This document shows, in pieces, positions 25,223 to 34,899 of a DNA stretch of 38,160 nucleotides. Location of the stretch: NCBI GenBank assembly GCA_018666555.1, contig JABIZD010000155.1:1-38160 (forward strand), read 5' to 3'. The first letter of the stretch is position 1, and every line of letters starts with the position of its first letter. The notes beneath the pieces are model-generated. The model was not told the origin of the DNA and ran no database searches. It worked only from the letters and a program-made list of their open reading frames with translations. Origin of the DNA: Gammaproteobacteria bacterium (GTDB lineage Bacteria; Pseudomonadota; Gammaproteobacteria; Pseudomonadales; Azotimanducaceae). Made by a program: the position numbers and the translations under genes.

Positions 25223-28200
25223 GTAATTTCTCTATCTGTTGGAAACGTTTTTCCCTGTCTTCCATATTATCCTTAAAACTGAGCTGGTTGGCAGAGGTTA
25301 ATCGAAATCGGTGAGGATTTGACTGTACCAGACTGACAATTTCGCCTGCACTGACGCGAGTTTCCTGGAGAAATTCGATTTTGCCGCTTTTTTCGCCGAC
25401 ATCTACTTTTTTGATACCTAAATGCTCGGCCTGCAATTTTATCTGGGTCAGCCTGAACAGATTCTTAACGGGCGAGGGTAATAGACCAAATCGGTCAATC
25501 ATTTCGACCTGTAATTCCCTTAGCTGATCTTCATTTTCTGCATTGGCGATTCTTTTGTATAGCACCAGGCGAGTATGCACATCTGATAGATAATCCTCTG
25601 GAATCAAAGCGGGTAAGTGCAGGGTCACTTCAGTGGTGTCATGCAATGGCTGGTCCAGATTAGGGGTTTTACCCTGGCGGATAGAGGTCACCGCGCGTTC
25701 CAGCATCTCCATGAACAGGCCATAGCCAATCCCCTGGAGGTTTCCCGTCTGCTGGTCACCCAGTAGCTCCCCTGCACCTCGAATTTCTAAATCGTGAGTC
25801 GCTAATATAAAACCAGAGCCTAATTCTTCCGCCTGGGTAATTGCCTCCAGCCGTTTTACGGAGTCTGCTGTCATTGCGCTCGGATGCGGAGTGAGGAGGT
25901 AGGCATACGCCTGGTGATGGGAGCGGCCAACCCGTCCCCTTAGTTGGTGTATTTGAGCCAGTCCGAACTTATCTGCCCGTGACATAATGATGGTGTTGGC
26001 ATTAGGCACATCAATGCCAGTCTCGATGATGGTGGTGCATACCAGGACATTTGAACGTTTATGGTAGAAATCGGACATGACCTGTTCCAGCTCTCTTTCC
26101 CGCATCTGGCCATGGCCGATGCTCAAGCGAGCTTCAGGGACTAACTGATTGAGTTCGTCTGCCATCCGTTCGATTGTCTTGACTTCATTGTGCAGGTAAT
26201 AAACCTGGCCACCCCGCATGAGCTCCCTTTGAATAGCTTCTTTGATCAATGCGTCGCTTTTCTGTCGGATAAAGGTCTTAATTGAGAGACGCCTGGGTGG
26301 AGGTGTGGCAATAATGGAAAGATCACGCATCCCTGTCATAGAAAGATTCAAAGTTCGAGGGATTGGCGTTGCTGTCAGGGTCAAGACGTCAACTTCGGAA
26401 CGCAGGGACTTTAATTTTTCCTTCTGGCTTACGCCAAAACGATGTTCTTCATCGATAATAAGCAGTCCCAGGTTTTTAAAACGTAGGCCATCCTGAATAA
26501 GCGCATGGGTACCAATGAGGATATCGACTTTTCCGGTAAAGGCCGTTTGTATAATTTCAGATTGCTGTTTTTTTGATTTGAAGCGGGAGATACTCTCTAT
26601 GTTAACCGGCCACTGAGCAAAGCGATCCCGGAATGATTGCAGGTGCTGTTCGGCCAGTAAGGTGGTTGGAACCAGTAACGCCACCTGACGGTTATTCTGG
26701 ACCGCTAAGAAGGCTGCTCGCATGGCGACCTCGGTCTTGCCAAATCCAACATCACCACAGATGAGGCGGTCCATGGGGCGCTCCAATGTCATATCGGAGA
26801 TGACACTCTCGATAGCGGTTTCCTGATCGGCAGTCTCTTCGAAGGGAAAAGCTCGACTGAATTGCAGGTAAGCGTCATCAGGAACGGGATAGGAGAAGCC
26901 TTGTTTAGCTTCCCTTCTAGCATAAATATCAAGGAGTTCGGCAGCGACGTCTCTTATCTGTTCGGCAGCTTTGCGCTTGGCCTTTTGCCAGACATCGCCG
27001 CCGAGCCGATGCCATGGTGTGGATTCCCCCTCACTACTGGCGTAACGGGAAACCAGGTGCAGGTCGCTTACGGGTACGTAAAGCTTTGCTTCATCCTGGT
27101 ACAGCAGGCAAAGGAATTCATGGGTCTGGTCGTTAATTTCCAGAGTTTGCAAGCCTTGATAGCGGCCAATACCATGGTCTATGTGAACCACTGCATCATC
27201 GATACTAAGCTCGGTGAGGCTACGTACCACTAGTTCGGCGGCATGGTCTCTTTCTTTCTGACGCCGTCTGGTCTGCAGGACCCTTTCGCCGAAAAGCTGT
27301 TGTTCTGAAATGAGCGCGATCTCCTGACTAGGCAGGTACATGGACCGGTCCAAAGGAGCGATACCAAGAGCCAGGGAATGATCTGAGCGCACAAATTCTG
27401 ACCAGCTGTTAACTTCTTTGGCCGCCAGGCCATTTTTTCTGAACAGGGTGTCGACGACTTCCCGCCGGCCGGCAGAGGCAGTCGCAATAAGCAATCTGGT
27501 CTGGTTGCTGGCAAGATAGGCCTGTAGTTTTTTCAGCGGATTGTTAGAGCGATCATCGACTATGACATCAGGGGTTGGCAAAATGTCAAACTGACGTGAA
27601 TTGCGGGCTGGCTTATCGGTAAAGTTGATTCTTGGGTAGTTTTTGATTTTGAGCATGACCTCATCACTGCGCAGCAACAAGGCTCTAGGTTCCAGTAGGG
27701 GTCTTGAGATGTCATAGCGAAGACTCTCGTAGCGTTGTTGGGCGTTTTCCCAGAGTGAATCGAGTTGAGATTCGATATGTTCTGTTAACACCAGCAGATT
27801 TTCGGGCAGGTAATCAAAAAAAGAATCGAGGTGTTCAAAAAATAGTGGCAGGTAATACTCTATCCCGGCTGGAGCCAAGGCCTGGCTGACATCGAGGTAG
27901 ACTGGACATTGTCGAGCATCGACCGAAAATTGCTGGTGCCATTGATCCTGAAAGAGGCGGATCGCCGAGCTGGATAACGGAAACTCTCTTGCTGGAAGCA
28001 AATCAATTTCATTAACTCGCTGCGTTGATCTCTGTGATTCCGGGTCGAAAGTCCTGATAGTTTCAACTTCATCATCAAATAATTCTATTCTGAATGGTGT
28101 TGGGTTACCCATAGGAAACAGATCCAGGATTGACCCGCGCACAGCAAATTCTCCATGCTCCTGGACCGATTCGACACAGCGGTAACCGTTCGATTCAAGG

Positions 28201-28655
28201 CGCCTTCGCATCGACGTTAAGTCGATGGTTTGGCCGGTTTGTAGCTGCAGGGTGTTGCCCAGAATATGCGAGGTAGGGGCAAGTTTTAGCATCAGCGTTG
28301 ATGCCGGGATAATGATGATCCCCTGAGTTAGCTCTCGAGCCTGATTCAGTAGTGACATTCTTGCAGAAATTATGTCTTCGTGAGGAGAGAAACTGTCGTA
28401 AATAAGGGTTTCCCAGTCTGGGAACAGCAGAACCGGATGCTTCTGGTCCTGGTAGTAGAGTAGTTCCTGCTCGAGTTGGGCTGCACTCTGCGAGTCATGG
28501 GCAATGAGTAACTGAACGCCGCGCTGGGCCCGTTGGATTTCGGTAATAGCCAATGCCAGAGCTGAGCCATGCAGGCCGTGCCAGCGTCGTGTGTCTCCGG
28601 CCTGCATCGGTAACAGGTCGGTATTGATATTCAACAGTGACTTGGGTTCGGACAT
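25200..28655 (-). CDS. mfd: Transcription-repair coupling factor Mfd
   Basis: 1151 residues, essentially the length of E. coli Mfd. It displaces RNA polymerase stalled at DNA lesions and recruits UvrA. The order is an N-terminal UvrB-homology module, the RNA-polymerase interaction domain (around VVHIDHGIGRYQGL), and two RecA-like motor domains with Walker A GDVGFGKTEVAM at about 634-640 and DEEHRFG at about 733. The translocation motif LTATPIPRTLNLSMTG and the C-terminal D7 autoinhibitory domain follow. The ATG at 28655 has a weak Shine-Dalgarno. It is divergent from the GAPDH gene. Confidence 0.98.
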   Translation of the reverse strand: MSEPKSLLNINTDLLPMQAGDTRRWHGLHGSALALAITEIQRAQRGVQLLIAHDSQSAAQLEQELLYYQDQKHPVLLFPDWETLIYDSFSPHEDIISARMSLLNQARELTQGIIIIPASTLMLKLAPTSHILGNTLQLQTGQTIDLTSMRRRLESNGYRCVESVQEHGEFAVRGSILDLFPMGNPTPFRIELFDDEVETIRTFDPESQRSTQRVNEIDLLPAREFPLSSSAIRLFQDQWHQQFSVDARQCPVYLDVSQALAPAGIEYYLPLFFEHLDSFFDYLPENLLVLTEHIESQLDSLWENAQQRYESLRYDISRPLLEPRALLLRSDEVMLKIKNYPRINFTDKPARNSRQFDILPTPDVIVDDRSNNPLKKLQAYLASNQTRLLIATASAGRREVVDTLFRKNGLAAKEVNSWSEFVRSDHSLALGIAPLDRSMYLPSQEIALISEQQLFGERVLQTRRRQKERDHAAELVVRSLTELSIDDAVVHIDHGIGRYQGLQTLEINDQTHEFLCLLYQDEAKLYVPVSDLHLVSRYASSEGESTPWHRLGGDVWQKAKRKAAEQIRDVAAELLDIYARREAKQGFSYPVPDDAYLQFSRAFPFEETADQETAIESVISDMTLERPMDRLICGDVGFGKTEVAMRAAFLAVQNNRQVALLVPTTLLAEQHLQSFRDRFAQWPVNIESISRFKSKKQQSEIIQTAFTGKVDILIGTHALIQDGLRFKNLGLLIIDEEHRFGVSQKEKLKSLRSEVDVLTLTATPIPRTLNLSMTGMRDLSIIATPPPRRLSIKTFIRQKSDALIKEAIQRELMRGGQVYYLHNEVKTIERMADELNQLVPEARLSIGHGQMRERELEQVMSDFYHKRSNVLVCTTIIETGIDVPNANTIIMSRADKFGLAQIHQLRGRVGRSHHQAYAYLLTPHPSAMTADSVKRLEAITQAEELGSGFILATHDLEIRGAGELLGDQQTGNLQGIGYGLFMEMLERAVTSIRQGKTPNLDQPLHDTTEVTLHLPALIPEDYLSDVHTRLVLYKRIANAENEDQLRELQVEMIDRFGLLPSPVKNLFRLTQIKLQAEHLGIKKVDVGEKSGKIEFLQETRVSAGEIVSLVQSNPHRFRLTSANQLSFKDNMEDREKRFQQIEKLLDRLSKQ

Positions 28656-28761
28656 TTAGCGCGTTAGCTTCAAGATTAACAGAGGTGATTCAGGTCTACA
28701 GTCTAAGTGTACTCTAATCCGATAAAAGAGGCTTTAATAAGCGAAGAATTTGATTCAGTAA

Positions 28762-28790
28762 TTGCTTATCTCTGTGCTGATATTCATAAT
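28762..28790 (+). promoter_or_regulatory. Putative promoter of the GAPDH gene
   Basis: TTGCTT (28762-28767), 17-bp spacer, CATAAT (28785-28790), about 144 bp before the GTG start at 28934. The hexamers are moderate and the spacing is ideal. Confidence 0.45.
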
Positions 28791-28933
28791 AGGGCGCAGA
28801 TTGCGCAGCGATTGAATTATTAGCGGTTTAAAGGGTCTTTTGGGCAGGAATTCAGGCAATTAATGGGTTGTTTCCGTTCGAGCTTGGGTTCGCGGTTACG
28901 GTGATAGGGAAAAATATAATAGGGAGAATTTTG

Positions 28934-30439
28934 GTGACAAAACCAGGTCTCGAAGGTGTTTTCGCTGATTGGAAGGAACGTGAAGCGTTAGCAGAAGCAA
29001 TGATCCCCCTGATTGGCAAACTCTATCGGCGTAACGTCGTCATTTATATACAGGGCGTGCCTGTATTCAACCAGTCAGTCATTGAAATCATGAAAGCCCA
29101 TAGGCGAGTGCGTCAGATCGAACAAAATGAGCTTTCTGAGTTTGAAACGCATCAGTTTTTAGAAATACTCAGTTCTCTCGATTTGAGTCCAGCCCATATC
29201 GACTTGGGCAAGTTAACGTCTGCTTTCATGGACGACGACCAGGGTCTGACCACACGAGAATACGTTGAGCATTATTGTGCCGGCATTATCGGCCAGCAGG
29301 ATTCAGTCAGTCACACACCCTGTGATGTGGTTGTTTATGGGTTTGGCCGGATTGGACGTCTGGTGATGCGACTGCTGTTAGAGAAAACCGGTGGGGGCCA
29401 TAACCTGATACCGAAAGCCGTTGTGTTGAGACCACCCAAAGATGTTGCAAAAGATCTCCATAATCGTGCCAGCCTTTTACGCAGGGACTCCGTACATGGG
29501 CCGTTTAATGGCACTATCCGAGTCGATGAAGAGAACCAGGTGCTGATTTGTAATGGCGTGGTAGTGAAGTTTATTTACGCTGCCGATCCTGCTGCTATTG
29601 ATTACAGTCAGTATGGGATCAGTGACGCTCTGGTCGTTGATAGCACCGGTGCCTGGCGTGATGAAAAGGGCCTCGGCCAGCACCTCAGCAGTGTGGGTGT
29701 GAGTAAGGTTCTACTGACCACATCGGGTAAAGGTAACATCAAGAATATTGTATCCGGGGTTAACTCTAATACGATCCTTCCAGAAGATAAGTTAATCGGC
29801 GCTGCCTCGTGTACTACCAATGCCATCGTGCCTGTGCTCAAAGCGGTGAACGACCGTTTTGGAATTGTTTCCGGGCATATGGAAACAGTACACGCTTATA
29901 CAGATGACCAGAACCTGCACGATAATACCCATTCGAAATCAAGACGGGGTCGCAGTGCACCATTAAATATGGTCCTGACTGAGTCCAATGCGACCAGTTC
30001 AGTGGGTAAGCTATTACCAGAACTGGCCGGAAAACTGACCGGTAATTCCATCAGGGTACCGGTACCGAATGTGTCCATGGCAATTCTCAATCTGACCATT
30101 GAAAACGCATCGTCAGTACAGGAAGTGAATGAATATCTTCGGGATGTTTCCCTTAATTCATCCATGCAGAGACAGATTGATTATCAGGTATCCAGTGAAG
30201 TCGTCTCTTCGGATTTTGTTGGTAACCGACATGCCGGCATTATCGACTCCCAGGCAACGATTGTCAGTGGTTGTCAGGTGGTACTCTACGTCTGGTATGA
30301 CAACGAATTTGGTTATAGCTGCCAGGTCCTTCGATGCGTTCAGAAAATGGCCGGTATAAAGTATCCACTGGTACCCGCGCAGCCCTCCAGTAGCGATGCC
30401 AGCAATCCGGCGGTAGTTTCCCAATTGAAAACTGCCTAA
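28934..30439 (+). CDS. Glyceraldehyde-3-phosphate dehydrogenase with N-terminal extension
   Basis: 501 residues from GTG 28934, chosen because AGGGAG lies 7 nt upstream; TTG 28931 and TTG 28868 are poorer. The first 130 or so residues (FADWKEREALAEAMIPLIGKLYRRN and on) are an added helical domain not found in the usual 330-residue GapA. The Rossmann motif YGFGRIGR then starts near residue 135, the catalytic Cys is C293 (AASCTTNAIVPVLKAV), and the partner His is in METVHAYTDDQN. The extended GAPDH beside mfd is also seen in Pseudomonas. There it is regarded as a second, often gluconeogenic, enzyme; that role is inferred here. Confidence 0.93.
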   Translation: MTKPGLEGVFADWKEREALAEAMIPLIGKLYRRNVVIYIQGVPVFNQSVIEIMKAHRRVRQIEQNELSEFETHQFLEILSSLDLSPAHIDLGKLTSAFMDDDQGLTTREYVEHYCAGIIGQQDSVSHTPCDVVVYGFGRIGRLVMRLLLEKTGGGHNLIPKAVVLRPPKDVAKDLHNRASLLRRDSVHGPFNGTIRVDEENQVLICNGVVVKFIYAADPAAIDYSQYGISDALVVDSTGAWRDEKGLGQHLSSVGVSKVLLTTSGKGNIKNIVSGVNSNTILPEDKLIGAASCTTNAIVPVLKAVNDRFGIVSGHMETVHAYTDDQNLHDNTHSKSRRGRSAPLNMVLTESNATSSVGKLLPELAGKLTGNSIRVPVPNVSMAILNLTIENASSVQEVNEYLRDVSLNSSMQRQIDYQVSSEVVSSDFVGNRHAGIIDSQATIVSGCQVVLYVWYDNEFGYSCQVLRCVQKMAGIKYPLVPAQPSSSDASNPAVVSQLKTA

Positions 30440-30646
30440 GGTCTTTGATACTTAGATGAGGTTCGCAGTCACTGTCTTTTGTGGTTGCTATTATGGCGTT
30501 GTCTGGAGTCGGTCTTCAGGTAGCAGCTGTGTCGCACTTTAATTAGGTAGGTTTAAGGTATTGTCGAATCCGCAGGGTTGGTCGCTGCGAGTTAATTAAA
30601 TAGCACGGTACTGAAAAGTCTGAGCATTGATATTCTAGAGAGAGTG

Positions 30647-31435
30647 ATGAAAAGCCATAAAGTTGATTACGAATTATTTGGTGATGACATGCAGACCGTG
30701 GAGGTCGAGCTTGATCCAGGCGAAACGGTCATTGCTGAAGCTGGCGCCATGAACTGGATGGAAGACGGTATCACCTTTGAAGCTAAAATGGGTGATGGCT
30801 CGCAACCCGACCAGGGCATCATGGGGCGATTGTTGGATGTAGGTAAAAGGGCCATTACGGGTGAGGGGATTTTTATGACCCATTTCACCAACCAGGGTCA
30901 TGGCAAGAAAAGAGTCGCATTTAGTGCCCCCTATCCCGGTAAAATCATACCCGTTAATTTGACCGAAATCGGTGGCGAATTAATCTGTCAGAAAGATGCC
31001 TTCCTTTGTGCTGCGCTGGGAACCCAGGTAACGATTGCATTCAGCCAGAAGTTAGGAGCCGGGTTCTTTGGCGGCGAGGGCTTTATCCTGCAGAAACTGA
31101 AGGGTGATGGTATGGCCTTCATCCATGCAGGTGGCATGGTAGTGGAAAAGCAATTACGAGGCGAAACTTTACGGGTGGACACAGGGTGTATTGTCGGGTT
31201 CAGCCCTGGTATCGATTATGACATTCAGCGTGCTGGCAATTTGAAGTCCATGTTTTTTGGTGGTGAGGGGCTGTTTCTAGCGACGCTAAGTGGTCATGGT
31301 AAGGTTTTCCTGCAAAGTCTACCGTTCTCCAGGTTGGCAGATCGAGTTATCCAGCATGCGCCCGCGCTTGCTGGCTCGGCAAAGGGTGAAGGATCCGTGC
31401 TAGGTGGCTTAGGCCGTATGCTTGACGGTCATTAG
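30647..31435 (+). CDS. TIGR00266/AIM24-family protein
   Basis: 262 residues from ATG 30647 with GAGAG just upstream. GTG 30644 is in frame but closer to it. The sequence has the family's double beta-roll pattern: [21 protein letters not shown], then [22 protein letters not shown], and [17 protein letters not shown]. These proteins form trimers or multimers of unknown function; the eukaryotic relative Aim24 is mitochondrial. No signal peptide is present. It is separated from the GAPDH gene by 207 bp in which I see no terminator or gene. Confidence 0.92.
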   Translation: MKSHKVDYELFGDDMQTVEVELDPGETVIAEAGAMNWMEDGITFEAKMGDGSQPDQGIMGRLLDVGKRAITGEGIFMTHFTNQGHGKKRVAFSAPYPGKIIPVNLTEIGGELICQKDAFLCAALGTQVTIAFSQKLGAGFFGGEGFILQKLKGDGMAFIHAGGMVVEKQLRGETLRVDTGCIVGFSPGIDYDIQRAGNLKSMFFGGEGLFLATLSGHGKVFLQSLPFSRLADRVIQHAPALAGSAKGEGSVLGGLGRMLDGH

Positions 31436-31524
31436 GACGAAACGCAGAGTAGATTGCCGATTAAGGCTAGTTCATCTGAATCCAGGGAACGATTCCAGGC
31501 GTTTTATTTTGAAGGGGCGTTATT

Positions 31525-32313
31525 TTATTTTTGGGGGCTTGCAGGCATTTTTTCTTCGGATATCGCATAACCAGCCGCTTCCTGAATACAGAGATAGGTG
31601 CCATCTTGCCGCTTTTCGGTCCAAGGTATAACGGTCACCAGGGATCGATTCTCCGCCTTAGTAAAGGCATCCTTGACGGTTCTGCTCTGTGCCAGTAACT
31701 CCACGTTCAGGCGGGTCGGGAATATAATAGTGTAATCCCCGGATTTAGCTCGTTTGAGCGCATCCTGCGGTCTGATCCAGACCGAATCAACGGATTCACC
31801 ACCGTCGTGCACAGCAATGTGATCGAGTGGCGCGGCAGCAAGATAAAACAGGGTATCAAACCGTTTAGGCATCATCTCTGGCGTGACCCAGTGAGCGAAA
31901 ACCTGCAAGGCATCGCAAGCCAGGACCAGTTGTTCCGATGCCAGGAACTGATCCAGGGTTACGCTGCCATCATGGAGTTTATCCCGGTAATGTTGCAGCG
32001 AGCTGAGGCGCTGGCCACTTATCAACTCTGAACTGCCGACAGGCCGAGCTAATAAGACACCGCACTCTTCAAAGGATTCCCGGATTGCGCCTACCATCAT
32101 GGCGATGGCGGTTGCATCCTGGTCTTGAATTCCTGCACAGTGCGCCTGCACCTGGCTATCACCTGGGTCAACTTTTCCACCCGGAAAGACCAAAGCCCCT
32201 GAAGCGAAGTCAATCTGGTGGTGGCGCACGACCATGAACACCTCCAGGCCTTCGGTTGTGTCTCTTAGCATTAACGTTGTGGCAGCGGGAACGGTGGCTA
32301 CAGGTGGGTTCAT
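31525..32313 (-). CDS. Nudix hydrolase with an interrupted Nudix box (NUDT19-like)
   Basis: 262 residues. The Nudix box is split: FPGGKVDPGD gives the first Gly half. About 30 residues then intervene before RESFEECGVLL, the REx2EExG half with the metal-binding glutamates. This insertion is characteristic of the NUDT19/RP2p-like branch, members of which hydrolyse CoA derivatives; substrate is not proven here. The remainder includes a helical region (LDQFLASEQLVLACDAL) and FAHWVTPEMMPKRFDT, also typical of that branch. ATGA overlap with the MORN gene at 32310-32313 implies coupled translation. Confidence 0.9.
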   Translation of the reverse strand: MNPPVATVPAATTLMLRDTTEGLEVFMVVRHHQIDFASGALVFPGGKVDPGDSQVQAHCAGIQDQDATAIAMMVGAIRESFEECGVLLARPVGSSELISGQRLSSLQHYRDKLHDGSVTLDQFLASEQLVLACDALQVFAHWVTPEMMPKRFDTLFYLAAAPLDHIAVHDGGESVDSVWIRPQDALKRAKSGDYTIIFPTRLNVELLAQSRTVKDAFTKAENRSLVTVIPWTEKRQDGTYLCIQEAAGYAISEEKMPASPQK

Positions 32314-33044
32314 CGATCACTTTCCTTTAGTATGCGCCAGCCCTGCTGGTGGTTCTGAACACGAATAAGTTTATTGCTGACTTCCCGATAAGTATTCGAT
32401 CGGTAGGATAGCTTTACCGCCACATCGACTATACCGGGATTCGGTGAGGTTAAGGCCTCATAGGCAAGGTCAATCTGGATGTAGGTAGGCGAGAGAATAC
32501 GTTCTTTTCGATTTAGCGACCAGACCGGAATCGTCTGACTGTTCTGGGGTTGGAAATTCGTTGAATAAAGGGACAGATGCTGGATAACGTCCTGGCTCAT
32601 CCAAGTCGCAGCCCAAAGATCTAAAACGTCCTTGATCTGCCGTTCAGTGCTGGCATCCACTGCTGCAGGTTTGGCGCTGGTCGCGTTAGTTTCTATTGCA
32701 GGGGTTGCAGGGTCAGTGAGCGCATCTGGGCCAATGAGGGCCTCCGGGGCATCTTCAGTCAGCAGGACATCGCTGTCGAACAAGCCTCGATAGGTGGTCC
32801 CATCAGGTAAAATCAAGAGTCCTTCACCTTGTCTCAAGTCAACTCTGAACTCTCCGATATAGCGGGTACCGTCCTGCCAGTAAATGGTTCCCCGACCATG
32901 CCTCTTGCCGTCCTGGATTCCACCGACATAGCGAGTACCGTCGGACCACGTCAGGGTCTGGGTAGTTTCTCCGGCAATACCTGGGGTTACAGCTAAACTG
33001 GCTATAAAAAACAAACTAATTGCAATGTGTTGCCACGTGGACAT
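32310..33044 (-). CDS. Exported MORN-repeat protein with C-terminal NTF2-like domain
   Basis: 244 residues. A signal peptide (1-24) is followed by about three MORN repeats: WSDGTRYVGGIQDGKRHGRG (33-52), WQDGTRYIGEFRVDLRQGEG (56-75) and LPDGTTYRGLF (79-89). After an Ala/Thr/Pro linker comes a C-terminal domain (about 135-244) starting DVLDLWAATWMSQDVIQHLSLY, which resembles the NTF2/SnoaL-like domain attached to some bacterial L,D-transpeptidases and TPR proteins. MORN repeats often mediate membrane or protein contacts. Function is unknown. The stop overlaps the Nudix start. Confidence 0.85.
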   Translation of the reverse strand: MSTWQHIAISLFFIASLAVTPGIAGETTQTLTWSDGTRYVGGIQDGKRHGRGTIYWQDGTRYIGEFRVDLRQGEGLLILPDGTTYRGLFDSDVLLTEDAPEALIGPDALTDPATPAIETNATSAKPAAVDASTERQIKDVLDLWAATWMSQDVIQHLSLYSTNFQPQNSQTIPVWSLNRKERILSPTYIQIDLAYEALTSPNPGIVDVAVKLSYRSNTYREVSNKLIRVQNHQQGWRILKESDR

Positions 33045-33112
33045 AACTGACTTACCAACTCAGGAGCTTGAATGGTAGCATTTCAATGCCGTTGAGAGAA
33101 CTCTGCTCAGGC

Positions 33113-34114
33113 TCAAGCACGTCTGCTGAGTAAACCCTTTGCAGCTGCCTTATGCATGATGATATCGGGCTCGATAATCCACGGGCCATCCCTGCAGACC
33201 TTGAGTAGGGCGGTCTCGGATTGGCCAAGGCCGATACTGCGATCACCATCGAAGGCAAGAATGCCAGCTCCGCTCACAGAAATAGTTGTGTCGAGTTGTA
33301 TACGTTTAAAATCCTTGACGCCGACTTCCTGCCAGAGCCCTGGCGATATAGGCACCGTCACTTTGGTTTTGCCAAGCTTTGCGCATTCAACCACGAGGCC
33401 AAAATCATCATGATGTCCACACGCGTCGAGGTAGCCACCAACGGGCGATAAGCCGACCGATGCCGGTTCTGCCCGGGTTAATACCAGGGTCGAGAGATGG
33501 TCTGCGGAGAAGGGTAATAAAGAGCCTAACTCGTCATTCTTGAGTAGCACAGCATCAATTAAAGCGATATCAGCGCGACTGGAATCCACCTGATCTGTGA
33601 GGAGATGTATCTGCTTACAGCGAATACAGGTTTGCTCGAGTTGCAGTTGTTTGCTGGCAATGATGCCAGCAGCAGCCCCGGCGATAGAGGCTTCCACGAA
33701 AACAGGGAAGACGTTGTTGGTACCGGTCGATAGAGGCAAAATGGTGGCGTCAGGGTAACGGCGGGCAACTATCCTGTTTGTTCCATCGCCACCTAGAACG
33801 ATGAAAGTCCTGCACCCTTCAGCCCACATTAGGTCGGCCATGGTTTCTGTGTCTCTGGCGGTATGGGTCAGGGGGTATTTGAGGATTTCGATTAGGGATC
33901 GTTGCGGTAGATGCTCGACCGCTCTGGAACTGATACGAAAAGGCTCGTCCGCGAGGAAAATCCGGGCGACGCCATGCTCCAGGGCCGCCAGTACCAGTCG
34001 GGTAACCTGTTGCTGTTTTTCATAGTGTGTGCTGGTACTGGCCCGCGCTACAACACGCCTGACATCCCTGCCGGACATGGGATTAACGATGATACCGAGT
34101 AAGTTTTCCTGCAA
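33113..34114 (-). CDS. ATP-NAD kinase-like protein (AcoX type)
   Basis: 333 residues. Motifs are IIVNPMSGRDVRR at the N-terminus and the kinase signature VLGGDGTNR, followed by LPLSTGTNNVFP. These place it in the NAD-kinase/diacylglycerol-kinase fold family near AcoX, not canonical NadK; the true substrate is unknown. No acetoin genes are nearby. The only usable start is TTG 34114, since a stop (TAG) lies two codons upstream and the first beta-strand begins at codon 6. Its AGGAG abuts the start with no spacer. It begins 8 bp after the yaaA stop, so coupling is likely. Confidence 0.88.
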   Translation of the reverse strand: MQENLLGIIVNPMSGRDVRRVVARASTSTHYEKQQQVTRLVLAALEHGVARIFLADEPFRISSRAVEHLPQRSLIEILKYPLTHTARDTETMADLMWAEGCRTFIVLGGDGTNRIVARRYPDATILPLSTGTNNVFPVFVEASIAGAAAGIIASKQLQLEQTCIRCKQIHLLTDQVDSSRADIALIDAVLLKNDELGSLLPFSADHLSTLVLTRAEPASVGLSPVGGYLDACGHHDDFGLVVECAKLGKTKVTVPISPGLWQEVGVKDFKRIQLDTTISVSGAGILAFDGDRSIGLGQSETALLKVCRDGPWIIEPDIIMHKAAAKGLLSRRA

Positions 34115-34122
34115 CTCCTAAA

Positions 34123-34893
34123 TCACGCTTTGCGCGTGAACACCCACTGGTTATCCATACTTAATTCTTCTGAATAATGATAGCCATCGGCGTCAAATGA
34201 CTTAAGGGCTTCCGGCTGGTTGATTCGATTCTTGACGATATAAGTAGCCATCATGCCGCGTGCTTTCTTTGAAAAAAAACTGAGAATTTTATAAGTTCCT
34301 TTATTGTAGTCTTTGAATACCGGTGTAATGACCTTGTTCGGCAGAAAGTCCAGATCGACTGCTTTGAAGTATTCAATTGAGGCCAGGTTTATCAGGGTTT
34401 TATTGCGGTGTCCTGCCAGTTCCTGGGTCAGTGCGCAGGCAATTGTCTTGTTCCAGAATTTATATAAATCGTTGCCTTTACTATTTTTAAGTTTAATCCC
34501 CATCTCTAGCCTATAGGGCTGTATTAGGTCCAGGGGTTTGAGTAGACCATATAATCCGGACAGGATGCGCAGGTTTTTCTGTGCGAAATTGAAATCCCGG
34601 GCACTGTATGAATCTGCCTCCAGTCCGAGGTAGACATCGCCTTTAAAAGCAAGCAGAGCCTGACGTTGCTCCTCAGTCTGGATTGAACTGGACCAGTTTT
34701 GAAATCTTTCGACATTTAAATCCGCTAGTTTCGGGCTGATATTCATCATGCCTGACAAATCCTTGGCAGACTTTTTTTTCATTAGTCTGGCCAATGACGC
34801 GGCATCGCGAAGAAAACGAGGCTCTGAGGCTTTTTTGATAGAAACGGGAGAATCATAGTCAAGCGTTTTGGCTGGGGAGAGCACTGTAATCAT
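34123..34893 (-). CDS. yaaA: Peroxide stress protein YaaA
   Basis: 256 residues from ATG 34893 (MITVLSPAKTLDY). The TTG at 34899 adds two residues and is not needed. The family blocks LSPAKTLDYDSP, ALLAFKGDVYLGLEADSY, FAQKNLRILSGLYGLLKPLDLIQPYRLEMG and KKARGMMATYIVKNR are all present. YaaA binds DNA and lowers free iron toxicity under hydrogen peroxide in E. coli. It appears to lead a four-gene minus-strand unit: yaaA, NAD-kinase-like, MORN protein, Nudix. Confidence 0.96.
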   Translation of the reverse strand: MITVLSPAKTLDYDSPVSIKKASEPRFLRDAASLARLMKKKSAKDLSGMMNISPKLADLNVERFQNWSSSIQTEEQRQALLAFKGDVYLGLEADSYSARDFNFAQKNLRILSGLYGLLKPLDLIQPYRLEMGIKLKNSKGNDLYKFWNKTIACALTQELAGHRNKTLINLASIEYFKAVDLDFLPNKVITPVFKDYNKGTYKILSFFSKKARGMMATYIVKNRINQPEALKSFDADGYHYSEELSMDNQWVFTRKA

Positions 34894-34899
34894 GGGCAA

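Noticed and set aside
30440-30646. Gap between the GAPDH gene and the AIM24-family gene searched for a terminator or small RNA
   Set aside because: No stem-loop with T-run, no conserved RNA shape and no open frame with a ribosome binding site.
31478-31510. GAATC/GATTC stem followed by a T-rich stretch after the AIM24-family gene
   Set aside because: The stem is only 5 bp with an 8-nt loop, and the T-run is interrupted and separated from the stem; too weak for an intrinsic terminator.
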